A DNA stretch of 64,000 bases from CALBPI01 sp039033995 (GTDB lineage Bacteria; Pseudomonadota; Gammaproteobacteria; Steroidobacterales; Woeseiaceae): positions 124,001 to 188,000 of the forward strand of contig JBCCBP010000002.1 in the NCBI GenBank assembly GCA_039033995.1, read 5' to 3'. This document shows positions 52,461 through 61,063 of this stretch, piece by piece (position 1 is the first letter of the stretch; the number at the start of each line of letters is the position of its first letter). The notes beneath the pieces are model-generated. The model worked only from the letters and a program-made list of their open reading frames with translations, was not told the DNA's origin and did no database searches. Position numbers and translations under genes: made by a program.

Positions 52461-53296
52461 TTGTTGCGTTCTTGCTATGCGGCAATGTGGTCGCGCAGTC
52501 GATCAGCGCACCCGAGTCCGCGACGCGCGATGGCCCCAGACCGGCACTTTGGGAGCTCGGGGTTGGCGCAGGCGCAGCGCTGACACCGGATTACCCCGGG
52601 GCGAACAGTACAACGACGCGAGCCATTCCATTTCCGGTCGTGATCTACCGCGGTGACTTTCTGCGACTCGGCGATGGCAGCGTTGCATCCGGTCGGTTTT
52701 TTCAGAATGAGCGATTGAAGCTGGATGTCAGTCTGAACGGGTCGTTCAACGCCGAAAGTGATGATGTCGAGACTCGTATTGGTATGCCTGATCTGGGCTT
52801 CATTGCCGAGGTGGGGCCTGAGCTCGAGATTCTCCTGAGCGATCCCGACAATCGCAGTCGGCGCCTGAAACTCGAAATACCTGTGCGCGGTGCATTCTCT
52901 CTCGACGATGGCGAACTCAGCGATCGTGGTTGGGTGTTTTCGCCGCAACTCGAGTACGAACATGACTTCGCCGATGGACGCTACGAATGGTCGGTCTCAC
53001 TGACACCCTCTTTCGCCGGTGAACGCTTACATGACTATTTCTACGAGGTGGATGCACCGTTTGCGACACCCGACAGGCCCGCGTACGAGGCTCGTGGAGG
53101 CTATCTGCGCACGAGCCTTGGCATTGGCCTGCAACGACGCGGCAAGAAGAGCTTTGCGGCGATCGGTATCACCTACAATGCATTATCGGGTTCGGCCAAC
53201 GAGGATTCGCCGCTGTTCCGCACCGACAATGACCTGTTGATTGCTGCGGTTGTTGTTTTCCGGCTGTGGGAAAGCGAGCGTCGCGCACCGCGTTAG
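52442..53296 (+). CDS. MipA/OmpV-family outer-membrane protein
   Basis: A 284-residue protein with a signal peptide (residues 1-19, cleavage after VVAQ) and a beta-barrel pattern: LGVGAGAALTPDYPGA near 38, FPVVIYRGDFLRLGDG near 68, and the C-terminal AAVVVFRLWE strand. The MipA/OmpV family includes MltA-interacting scaffolds and general porin-like proteins. It starts within the TetR gene, which is unusual; the pair may be a regulated unit that lets in the substrate of the acyl-CoA pathway (inference). Confidence 0.87.
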   Translation: MRYSLLIVAFLLCGNVVAQSISAPESATRDGPRPALWELGVGAGAALTPDYPGANSTTTRAIPFPVVIYRGDFLRLGDGSVASGRFFQNERLKLDVSLNGSFNAESDDVETRIGMPDLGFIAEVGPELEILLSDPDNRSRRLKLEIPVRGAFSLDDGELSDRGWVFSPQLEYEHDFADGRYEWSVSLTPSFAGERLHDYFYEVDAPFATPDRPAYEARGGYLRTSLGIGLQRRGKKSFAAIGITYNALSGSANEDSPLFRTDNDLLIAAVVVFRLWESERRAPR

Positions 53297-54129
53297 CGCA
53301 GCTTCGACACACTGCCAAGATCTATCGACGCATCCGCATAGTTCGCATCGCGTTTTTGCACGTTCGACATCATCGACTCGATCTGATTCGGCGACCCCAT
53401 CATCGCATGCTGCATTTTCGCTTCAAGCAGCAAGCCGTCAGCCGGTGTCTCACGCCAGCCTTGATCGATCAGTCGCTTCGTCGCGCGCACCGCATCCGGT
53501 GAACGCCCTGCAATTTCCTCGGCCAGCCGCTGGGCCGTCGCCAACGGGGCATCATGTATCTCACTCACCAGGCCGTAGCGTAAGGCGTCGTCAGCGCTGA
53601 TAATGCGACCGGAATAAGCGAGTTGCTTCAAGTGATCCAAACGCATTACGTCGCGCAACACCGCGCTGAAGCCCATATCCGGGACCAAACCCCACTTGAT
53701 CTCCAACACAGCGAAACGTGCGCTCGGACTGGACAAACGGATATCCGCACCCGCAGCCACCTGCACTCCTGCACCCAGACAAACACCGTCTATGGCGGCA
53801 ATAACCGGCATCGATGCCGCATGCCAGACATACGCAGGATGTTGAAAACGATTGGCCGGAGTATCGTCGATCAGTTCATAGGCCTCCTCGGCAAAGGCGG
53901 CAACCGGGTCGCCGCCCTGCCCCATACCACTGATATCGAGGCCAGCACTGAAGTTACCGCCGGCGCCGGTGAGAATGACCACCCGTACATCAGCACGCTG
54001 TGATAACGAACGCCCAGCCTCCGACACTGCTGCAAACATGTCTGGATCGAAGGCGTTGAACTTATCCGGTCGGTTCAACGTCACTGTCGCAATGTTGTCT
54101 TGAATATCGATGAGCACGCGATCAGCCAT
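53293..54129 (-). CDS. Dienoyl-CoA isomerase-like crotonase
   Basis: About 278 residues from ATG 54129 (54138 is possible). The crotonase core has GGNFSAGLDISGMG near 58 and an active site with LEIKWGLVPD: Glu and Asp eight residues apart, as in delta3,5-delta2,4-dienoyl-CoA isomerases, while the first hydratase Glu position is Gln (GVQVAAGAD). Double-bond rearrangement is more likely than hydration. The stop overlaps the convergent MipA gene end by 4 nt. Confidence 0.85.
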   Translation of the reverse strand: MADRVLIDIQDNIATVTLNRPDKFNAFDPDMFAAVSEAGRSLSQRADVRVVILTGAGGNFSAGLDISGMGQGGDPVAAFAEEAYELIDDTPANRFQHPAYVWHAASMPVIAAIDGVCLGAGVQVAAGADIRLSSPSARFAVLEIKWGLVPDMGFSAVLRDVMRLDHLKQLAYSGRIISADDALRYGLVSEIHDAPLATAQRLAEEIAGRSPDAVRATKRLIDQGWRETPADGLLLEAKMQHAMMGSPNQIESMMSNVQKRDANYADASIDLGSVSKLR

Positions 54130-54193
54130 CACTTTCATCCTGTGTTAATTTTATGAATCGTAGTATACGACAATGGTTCATGGAGAGACCTGA

Positions 54194-54967
54194 ATGACCC
54201 CGAGCGACCAGGCCGCAGTACGCCCGTCACCGACAAACAATATCCTGCGCGGTGCTTTGTTCGCAGCACTCGCGACGTTGTCAGCCTGTGCCGGCGTGCA
54301 GCGGGCGACGGCACCGGATGTGACTATCGTCGACGAACTGCCGAAGGATGTGCCCGCCGCGCCACCGGCTGACGCGATCCGGTTTAATGTGATGCCGGCA
54401 GAGAGTACGCTGCGAATCCTGACTTATCGAGCCGGTCCGATGGCGCGTTTTGGGCACAACCATGTTATCGCCGCACGCAGTTTTTCCGGCACCGTCTGGC
54501 TAACCGATCCGGTCGCGCAAAGTATCGTGGAGCTGAACATTCCTGTCAGTGAATTCGTCGTCGACGTTGACAAAGATCGAGCAACGCTTGGCGAAGGCTT
54601 CGAGAAACCGGTCCCGGACAGCGCGAGGTCGGGAACCCGTGACAACATGCTGAGCAGCGACTTACTGCATGCCGAGCAATACCCGTTCGTGCGGATACGG
54701 TGCAGCCAGCTTCCACAGTTGGGCACAGGCATACTGAACTGTGCCGTATCGGTCGCTGGCAGCGATGTATCACTGGCGATACCGGTCACCGTCGCCGTCG
54801 ATGCGTATGTGCTGACCGCATCCGGCGAAGCGACCTTGACGCATGAACAACTCGGGCTAACACCGTTCTCGGCAGCGGGCGGCGCCATCAGCGTGGCTGA
54901 CGGTATGACACTAACCTTCGATATCGTCGCGCAACAATTGTCGGGTCAGACCGCCAGGCGGCAATAA
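54194..54967 (+). CDS. YceI-family lipoprotein
   Basis: A 257-residue protein with an N-terminal hydrophobic stretch ending in LSAC (residues 29-32), a lipoprotein signal. The YceI-like lipocalin fold is seen in FNVMPAESTLRILTYRAGPMARFGHNHVI (64-92), NIPVSEFVVDV and the C-terminal ATLTHEQLGLTPFSA. YceI proteins bind polyisoprenoid lipids in a barrel; the function varies. It converges on the MaoC-like gene with a 22-nt overlap. Confidence 0.87.
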   Translation: MTPSDQAAVRPSPTNNILRGALFAALATLSACAGVQRATAPDVTIVDELPKDVPAAPPADAIRFNVMPAESTLRILTYRAGPMARFGHNHVIAARSFSGTVWLTDPVAQSIVELNIPVSEFVVDVDKDRATLGEGFEKPVPDSARSGTRDNMLSSDLLHAEQYPFVRIRCSQLPQLGTGILNCAVSVAGSDVSLAIPVTVAVDAYVLTASGEATLTHEQLGLTPFSAAGGAISVADGMTLTFDIVAQQLSGQTARRQ

Positions 54968-55803
54968 CCGTTATCAATCACGATGCTGCTTCTGGCATCG
55001 ACGCGACACTGAAACAAGACTTCTTCGCCCGATTGCCACATCAGTGTCGTAATCGTATCACCGGCATAAACAGGGGCACTGAAGCGCGCATTGAACTCTG
55101 CAATAAGGGTCGGATCAAATTGACAGATCGTCTCCAAAATCGCGCGACAGGCGAAACCGTAGCTACACAGCCCATGCAAAATCGGACGCTGAAATCCGGC
55201 TGCACGCGCGCGCGCAGGGTCAACATGCAATGGATTATGATCGCCATTCAGACGATAGAGGTAGGCTTGCTCGGGGCGAGTCTGGCCTTGATGCCTGAGG
55301 TCCGCGCCGCGATCCGGGATTGGCCTTGGAATCGGCAACGTGTCTTGCGGCCCATCGATCCCACCGGCGCTTCGGCCGATGAGCGTTGATCGCAGTGAGC
55401 ACACTGGCACGTTTCCGAGTGCCTGGCGAACATCGGTTCGCACAACCAGAAACAGCGGTCGATTGGCGCCTTTGTCGTGAATGGCGTCCACGCTGAAATC
55501 CGCGAGCAATTCCGCCTGAGGCTGGATAGGCCGAAACAGCTTCAGGTACTGCTCGCCATGCAGCATCTGTTGATAATCCCAGCCGTAGTCCTGCTCAAAC
55601 ACGTTCACCGTCATCACGGAGGCCATGCTCGGTATTGCGAGCTGCGTCGCCGATGGCAGCAGAAAATTCCGATCTGCCTCGGTATCGTCGCGCCCGAAAC
55701 CAACGCTTAGTGCATACAACGCGGATTGATCGGCGCGCCATACGAACGGGAGGTCCTTGCGTTGCAGAGACCGAAGGCGAGCGGGATCAACCGTCATCGA
55801 CAT
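54946..55803 (-). CDS. MaoC-like enoyl-CoA hydratase 2
   Basis: A 285-residue double hotdog protein. The second hotdog carries RLNGDHNPLHVDPARA near residue 194 and GFQRPILHGLCSYG, the Asp-His catalytic region of R-specific hydratase 2 (as in the MFE-2 C-terminal part). The R-stereochemistry differs from that of the FadJ-like enzyme upstream in the window, so it may serve a second pathway such as sterol or branched-chain side-chain oxidation. It lies 29 nt after a phosphotransferase gene in the same operon. Confidence 0.9.
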   Translation of the reverse strand: MSMTVDPARLRSLQRKDLPFVWRADQSALYALSVGFGRDDTEADRNFLLPSATQLAIPSMASVMTVNVFEQDYGWDYQQMLHGEQYLKLFRPIQPQAELLADFSVDAIHDKGANRPLFLVVRTDVRQALGNVPVCSLRSTLIGRSAGGIDGPQDTLPIPRPIPDRGADLRHQGQTRPEQAYLYRLNGDHNPLHVDPARARAAGFQRPILHGLCSYGFACRAILETICQFDPTLIAEFNARFSAPVYAGDTITTLMWQSGEEVLFQCRVDARSSIVIDNGYCRLAV

Positions 55804-55832
55804 TCACCGGCACAAGGCAGGGCAATCACTAC

Positions 55833-56909
55833 TTAACCCTGCGCACCCGCTTCCTGAGCGAACCGCCAACCGGTTTCGGCGAGTGGCCAAACCGCTTTCG
55901 TCGCAGCAGCGGCGTTTGCGTTCGAGGCAGTGCCGTCTCGAACCCGACCGGCAATACCCTGCACGATCGCCGCGATGCGGAAGAAGTTGAATGCAGAATA
56001 AAATTCGCGATTGGCGATCCCGTCACGACCGGTGCGCTCGCAATACCGTGCGACGTATTCCTCTTCGCTGGGAATTCCAAGGGCAACCAGATCTTGTCCA
56101 ACCAGACCACTGGACCCGATGCCAATATTCGGCATCTGCCATGTCATCAGGTGATAGGTGAAGTCAGCAAGCGGATGACCGATTGTCGATAACTCCCAAT
56201 CAAGCACCGCGGCAACCTCCGGGCCATCGGCCGAGATGATCATGTTATCGAGCCGAAAGTCGCCATGCACGATACTGGCCGATTGATCGTCCGGTACGTT
56301 ATCGCCCAACCATTCGATGAGCTTGTCCATCGGCCCGATTGTCTCGGTTTCGGACGCGTAATACTGCTTCGACCAACGACCAATCTGACGCGCAAAGTAG
56401 TTACCAGGCTTGCCGTAATCCTCGAGCCCCAGTGCTTTGTAGTCGAGCGAGTGAAGACGCGCGATGGTCTTATTTTTTTCCTCATAAATAGCGCCGCGCT
56501 CTTCAGGGCTAAGGTTCGGCAGGTTCGGCTCCCAGAAGATGCGACCGGCAACGCAGTCCATGACATAGAACATCGTTCCGATCACGCTGTCGTCATCGCA
56601 AAGTACATACGGTCGGGGTACCGGAAAGTCGGCCTCCCAAAGCGCTTTGATCACACGATACTCACGGTCCACCGCATGGGCCGATGGCAGCAATTTGCCG
56701 GGCGGCTTACGTCGCAAGACGTACTGGCCTGACGTTGCAGTGATTTGATACGTGGGATTGGACTGCCCGCCTTTGAACTGGCGCACCTGCATCGGCCCCG
56801 TAAACCCATCGACGTGTGACGCCAGATACTGCTCCAGCCTGGATTCATCGATACGATGTGCTTCACGCACTTCCCGAGTCCCGGAAAACTGTTCCTGCCT
56901 GCTCGTCAT
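55833..56909 (-). CDS. ACAD10-like APH-family phosphotransferase
   Basis: A 358-residue aminoglycoside phosphotransferase-fold protein. SIVHGDFRLDNMI is the catalytic loop (near 220) and AAVLDWELSTIGHP the magnesium-binding DFG-like segment (near 240), with RRKPPGKLLPSAHA near 66. Relatives fused to or next to acyl-CoA dehydrogenases (ACAD10/11) phosphorylate 4-hydroxyacyl-CoA so that it can be degraded by beta-oxidation. Pairing with a MaoC-type hydratase supports that role, but it is inferred. Confidence 0.87.
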   Translation of the reverse strand: MTSRQEQFSGTREVREAHRIDESRLEQYLASHVDGFTGPMQVRQFKGGQSNPTYQITATSGQYVLRRKPPGKLLPSAHAVDREYRVIKALWEADFPVPRPYVLCDDDSVIGTMFYVMDCVAGRIFWEPNLPNLSPEERGAIYEEKNKTIARLHSLDYKALGLEDYGKPGNYFARQIGRWSKQYYASETETIGPMDKLIEWLGDNVPDDQSASIVHGDFRLDNMIISADGPEVAAVLDWELSTIGHPLADFTYHLMTWQMPNIGIGSSGLVGQDLVALGIPSEEEYVARYCERTGRDGIANREFYSAFNFFRIAAIVQGIAGRVRDGTASNANAAAATKAVWPLAETGWRFAQEAGAQG

Positions 56910-56988
56910 AACGGTGACCTTGCCCCCTGCTACTGATACGAAAACCCCGGCACATTGTGCATTGGAAATGTCGCAAATGCACTGCCAT

Positions 56989-57016
56989 AAAAAAAGCCGC
57001 GCATTGCTGCGCGGCT
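56989..57016 (-). terminator. Rho-independent terminator of the S9 peptidase gene
   Basis: AGCCGCGC (56995-57002) pairs with GCGCGGCT (57009-57016), an 8-bp stem with a 6-nt loop. On the - strand it is followed by seven Ts. It lies 23 nt after the peptidase stop. Confidence 0.9.
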
Positions 57017-57039
57017 TCTTTGGCTCGGTTGCAATCGCT

Positions 57040-59016
57040 TCAGTGCATCACACTCGCGGTTGTCGTGCCTTTGCCCGCCGCATCAGGCCCGATGTGTCGC
57101 TCCAGAAAATCGAGCAGCTCTCGATAATACAGAACCCGATTTTCAATCCGATAGAAGCCGTGACCCTCTTTTTCAACCAGCAGCTCTTCGTACGGTACAC
57201 CCGCCGCGTCCAGTTTCTTCTTCAGGTTGTAATACTGCTGAACGGGAACGCGCTTGTCGGCCTTACCGTGTGCAATGTAGAGCGGTGTGATGATCTTGTC
57301 GACATGGTTCGCCGGCGAGCGATCCTCTAGATCTGCCTTGTCCACACCCAGCGCCTGATCGAGGAATGTCCGACCACTTTCACGGTCAGGTATATCGCCG
57401 CGCACTTTCATCATCGGCAGATCATAGACGCCGACAAAAGCGAACGCACAGGCATACAGATCAGGTTCGCGCGTGATGCCCGCAAGCGTCGCGTAGCCGC
57501 CGTAACTGCCACCATAGATGCAGGTCTTGTTGGGATCAGAGATTCCCTGCTCAAAAGCCCACTTGGTCACATCCGTCACGTCGTCCTGCATCTCGCGGCC
57601 CCACTTACGATAGCCGGAACGTTCGAACTCGTAGCCGAAGCCGCCTGAACCGCGATAGTTTGGCTGAACCACAACGTAGCCTTTGCCCGCCAATAGTTGC
57701 GCCTCTATATCAAACCCCCATTCGTCGCGTGGGCCATGTGGACCGCCATGGATGACGAACACGGTGGGTAGTGGCTCGGTAGACTCTACGTTCGGGCGGG
57801 TGACGTAGGCCTGAATCGGCGTACCGTCGCGTGCGGTTATCACATGAGACGTTTTCTCATACATCTCTTTTGGATCGATCTCTGGCTTAACGTCAAACAG
57901 GTAACGCGCCGAGAAAGATTCGGTGTCCAGGAGGAAGTAGCGTTGTGGCTGAACATCGCTGAAAGTCGCGATGAGCCCCATCTTGCCATCCCAGGTGAAA
58001 CCGGAAGAAGCGACATGGTTATCCGGGAAAGACATCACCAAACGCTTCCAGAGATTCACATCGTCGCTCTGCACGTATTCACCATCCGCTTCGAGGAACT
58101 CGTACTCTGGCAACCCTGGCAAAAACTCAACACCAACAACCGATTTGTTGTCGGTACCGCGCAAGAATCGACGTGCCGGCACTCTGTCGTGAGTCAGTAC
58201 CGGTTCGATCGCACCCGTTTCCAGGTCGAGTCGCACAATACCGAAGTACCCTGCGTCTTCTGTCGACAACAGCGCATGACTGCCATCACTCGCCATTTTG
58301 ATCGGATTTACGCTGCCTTTGAACGGACTTTCAAACTCTACCCAGTCACTGTCCACCGTTGGCTTGTAGGCGTACTTCAGGATATTCGTGGCGTCATCGT
58401 TCATCACTGCAAAACGGGCATTGCCATCTCTATCAGCCAGCAAACTACCACGCCTGAATGGCGATGTGTCGATCGTTCGTCTGCGCTGACGATATACATT
58501 GACGATCTCAAGCTGCTGGGCACGGTCCGAAGCGCTTGTCATGACCTTAATATTTTTCTTGTCCTCTGGCATGACATCAACGATATCGCCGAGACTGAAA
58601 AAGGTACGCCCGGTAGCGCTACCTGGTGCCATCAGAGTCACCGCTTTCTTGCCATTGTAGTCAACCGCAAACACCTTGCCCGTTGGGTATTGTTGCGCCA
58701 ACGTACCGACCGCACTCTGGGTCGTGAACAACAAACGTTCTTCGTTAACCCAACGAATTTGGGCCACAGACTCGTTGCCTGCCGGTTTTGTTTGCCAAAC
58801 CACCTCAGGACGGCGCGGGTCCGTGATGTCCATCACAACCAGGTACGCATTGTCCTCATCACGCATAGCAGCTGCGATGTATTCTCCGGTAGGCGATAGC
58901 GATACCGTCGTATATTTCGGTAAAGACACGAGCTCTTCGATCGTCGGCGCTGCTTTGGCAGTCGAGACGAACACCAAAGCATACGCCGCAAGCAGCGCAA
59001 GTCGTTTGAATTTCAT
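57040..59016 (-). CDS. Secreted S9-family prolyl-oligopeptidase-like peptidase
   Basis: A 658-residue exported serine peptidase: signal peptide residues 1-22 (cleavage after AKA), an N-terminal beta-propeller (about 30-390), and a C-terminal alpha/beta hydrolase with Ser504 in GGSYGGYAT, Asp587 in HGKADKRVP and His619 in EGHGF. Family members cut short peptides, often after proline or dipeptides. It is monocistronic, with a strong terminator and a clear GAGGAG-like site before the ATG. Periplasmic peptide use is likely. Confidence 0.93.
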   Translation of the reverse strand: MKFKRLALLAAYALVFVSTAKAAPTIEELVSLPKYTTVSLSPTGEYIAAAMRDEDNAYLVVMDITDPRRPEVVWQTKPAGNESVAQIRWVNEERLLFTTQSAVGTLAQQYPTGKVFAVDYNGKKAVTLMAPGSATGRTFFSLGDIVDVMPEDKKNIKVMTSASDRAQQLEIVNVYRQRRRTIDTSPFRRGSLLADRDGNARFAVMNDDATNILKYAYKPTVDSDWVEFESPFKGSVNPIKMASDGSHALLSTEDAGYFGIVRLDLETGAIEPVLTHDRVPARRFLRGTDNKSVVGVEFLPGLPEYEFLEADGEYVQSDDVNLWKRLVMSFPDNHVASSGFTWDGKMGLIATFSDVQPQRYFLLDTESFSARYLFDVKPEIDPKEMYEKTSHVITARDGTPIQAYVTRPNVESTEPLPTVFVIHGGPHGPRDEWGFDIEAQLLAGKGYVVVQPNYRGSGGFGYEFERSGYRKWGREMQDDVTDVTKWAFEQGISDPNKTCIYGGSYGGYATLAGITREPDLYACAFAFVGVYDLPMMKVRGDIPDRESGRTFLDQALGVDKADLEDRSPANHVDKIITPLYIAHGKADKRVPVQQYYNLKKKLDAAGVPYEELLVEKEGHGFYRIENRVLYYRELLDFLERHIGPDAAGKGTTTASVMH

Positions 59017-59085
59017 GGTTGCTCCTCAGAAACACGTTACAAAAGCACCTCGCAGAGCACGAAATGCTTTCCCCCGTAGCGAAAA

Positions 59086-59099
59086 GCTAACACGTTAGC
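59086..59099. promoter_or_regulatory. Inverted repeat upstream of the S9 peptidase gene
   Basis: GCTAAC-ac-GTTAGC lies about 70 nt upstream of the peptidase ATG in the 245-nt gap before pgi. It could be a regulator site; no promoter could be assigned with it. Confidence 0.4.
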
Positions 59100-59171
59100 G
59101 GGAGGTTTTCATGACAAAGCACGAAATTTGAGGGTTGCTGTAGGTTAGACAGAATGCGAGACCGGCTAGAT

Positions 59172-59196
59172 AAAAAGCACTTTGAGTCAGGTGCTT
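59172..59196 (-). terminator. Weak candidate terminator after pgi
   Basis: AAGCAC (59175-59180) pairs with GTGCTT (59191-59196) around a 10-nt loop, followed on the - strand by five Ts. It lies 66 nt after the pgi stop. The stem is short, so the call is tentative. Confidence 0.4.
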
Positions 59197-59261
59197 ATAC
59201 CAACCTGATCTAGCGAAACGACAGCGTTGCCGACCCTCGCCTTGACATAAGATGGCAAAAA

Positions 59262-60917
59262 CTACTGCCGCCAACGGGCAGCGCGTGATAACAACCCGTA
59301 CGTCGAACTGTTCAGTGCTGCAGCTTCGGCCGGCTTGGCGACTGCTGATTGCAGTGCTGCGGCCATCTGTTTGCCGAGTTCGACCCCCCATTGGTCGAAG
59401 CTGTTGATGCCGAGAATGACGCCCTCCACGAACACTTTGTGCTCATACAAAGCCACCAACTGACCGAGTGAAAAGGCCGACAGGGCCTTTAACAGGAACA
59501 CACTGCTCGGTCGGTTACCCGGATGCTCTTTGTGATTGGCCAGACGCTGCCGCTCTGCCTCGTTCGCACCCTTCGAAGCCAGAGCATCCACTGCCTGCTG
59601 CTGGCTGAATCCCAGCATCAGCGCATCGGCCTGCGCCAGACAATTTGCTATCGCAAGATCCTGTTGTGCCTGAGAAGCACCTGACGAGCGCACCGGCAAA
59701 ATGAAGTCAGCTGGAATAGAGCTCGTGCCTTGATGCAGCAACTGATAAAAAGAATGCTGCGCATTCGAGCCTGCCTCTCCCCACACAACCTGGCCAGTCT
59801 CGACACGAGTCTTGCGACCATCGCGTTTAACCGACTTGCCGTTACTCTCCATTTGCAGTTGTTGCAGATAGGCCGGAAAGCGATCGAGGCGATTATCATA
59901 GGGAAGAATCGCCTGGCTGCGTGCTCCCAGGAAGTTGTTATTCCAGATGGCGAGCAATGCCATTAGTACCGGCACGTTTTCACCCAAGGGTGCCTTCTGA
60001 AAATGGCGATCGATCGCGCGCGCACCACGTAGAAGCTCGAGGAAAGCATCGCGTCCGACCCCGAGTGCAATCGACAAACCGACCGAAGACCATAGTGAAT
60101 AGCGACCACCAACCCAGTCCCAAAAGCCGAACCGATAGTTGGGGTGAACACCGAACGCATCCATGGCGGCGTGGTTCGTGGATGCAGCGGCAAAGTGATT
60201 CACCACTGCCGATTCACCGAGTTCACCAGCGATCCACTGCCGTGCCAGGTCCGCATTCGACATGGTTTCCAGTGTCGTGAATGTCTTGGAGCAGATAACA
60301 ACCAACGTGGTCGCGGGATCAAGCTGCTCCGCCAGATCGGCCATCTGCGTGCCATCCACATTGGAAACCGTATGGACGCGCAGACCATCAGCAACATGAT
60401 GCAAGGCCCTCATCGCCATCGCGATACCGAGATCTGACCCACCGATGCCAACATTGATCACGTCGGTAAAACGCTGACCTCGTGCACCACGAATACCGCC
60501 AGACAATACGCCATCAACGAAAACGAGCATTTGCTCGCGTACTTGCCGCACGTCACGAATGACGCGTTGCCCATCGACTGTTGCCTTACTTGTCGACGCC
60601 GCACGCAACGCGGTATGCAGCACGGCGCGCTGCTCTGTGTTGTTGATGATGTCACCAGCAAACATGGCATCGCGCATCGTCTCGACATTGGCCTGACGTG
60701 CCAGACTGATCAAAAAATTCCGGGTTTGTGGCCGTACGCGTTGGCGCGAATAGTCGAACAGGAGATCGTCGAGCTGCACGGAAAAACGCTGAAACCGGCG
60801 AGCGTCTTGTTGAAACAAGTCGGCGATAACCGCCGTTTGCCCCCACTCCTTGTAATGCGCCTTCAGCGAGCGCCAGGCGGGTAAATCGGTGGGGTAGCGG
60901 GCGGTGAGCGTCTTCAT
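59262..60917 (-). CDS. pgi: Glucose-6-phosphate isomerase
   Basis: A 551-residue enzyme interconverting glucose 6-phosphate and fructose 6-phosphate. Both family signatures are present: WVGGRYSLWSSVGL (near 265) and INSFDQWGVELGKQ (near 510). The length equals that of other bacterial Pgi. It stands downstream of two nucleotide-sugar genes on the same strand, separated by 146 nt, and may feed the sugar precursors of the polysaccharide they serve. Confidence 0.96.
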   Translation of the reverse strand: MKTLTARYPTDLPAWRSLKAHYKEWGQTAVIADLFQQDARRFQRFSVQLDDLLFDYSRQRVRPQTRNFLISLARQANVETMRDAMFAGDIINNTEQRAVLHTALRAASTSKATVDGQRVIRDVRQVREQMLVFVDGVLSGGIRGARGQRFTDVINVGIGGSDLGIAMAMRALHHVADGLRVHTVSNVDGTQMADLAEQLDPATTLVVICSKTFTTLETMSNADLARQWIAGELGESAVVNHFAAASTNHAAMDAFGVHPNYRFGFWDWVGGRYSLWSSVGLSIALGVGRDAFLELLRGARAIDRHFQKAPLGENVPVLMALLAIWNNNFLGARSQAILPYDNRLDRFPAYLQQLQMESNGKSVKRDGRKTRVETGQVVWGEAGSNAQHSFYQLLHQGTSSIPADFILPVRSSGASQAQQDLAIANCLAQADALMLGFSQQQAVDALASKGANEAERQRLANHKEHPGNRPSSVFLLKALSAFSLGQLVALYEHKVFVEGVILGINSFDQWGVELGKQMAAALQSAVAKPAEAAALNSSTYGLLSRAARWRQ

Positions 60918-61063
60918 ACAGCTATTCTATCTGAGCGACCGGATGCACCCAACTTTGGTGTTGGCAACTCGCACGTCGACGCCTCTCGAACCTGACGCCA
61001 TCTCACGTACCTAGCGCACACGCGAGCCAGGTGCGAACGGCCCACCGCGGAGAAATCCGCGCG

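Noticed and set aside
59056..59127. A repeated 10-mer AGCACGAAAT at 59056 and 59118 in the pgi-peptidase gap
   Set aside because: Short, and no matching copies or link to a promoter were seen; it can arise by chance.
61046..61061. CGCGGA-gaaa-TCCGCG stem-loop after the epimerase stop as a terminator
   Set aside because: No T-run follows on the - strand, so intrinsic termination is not supported.
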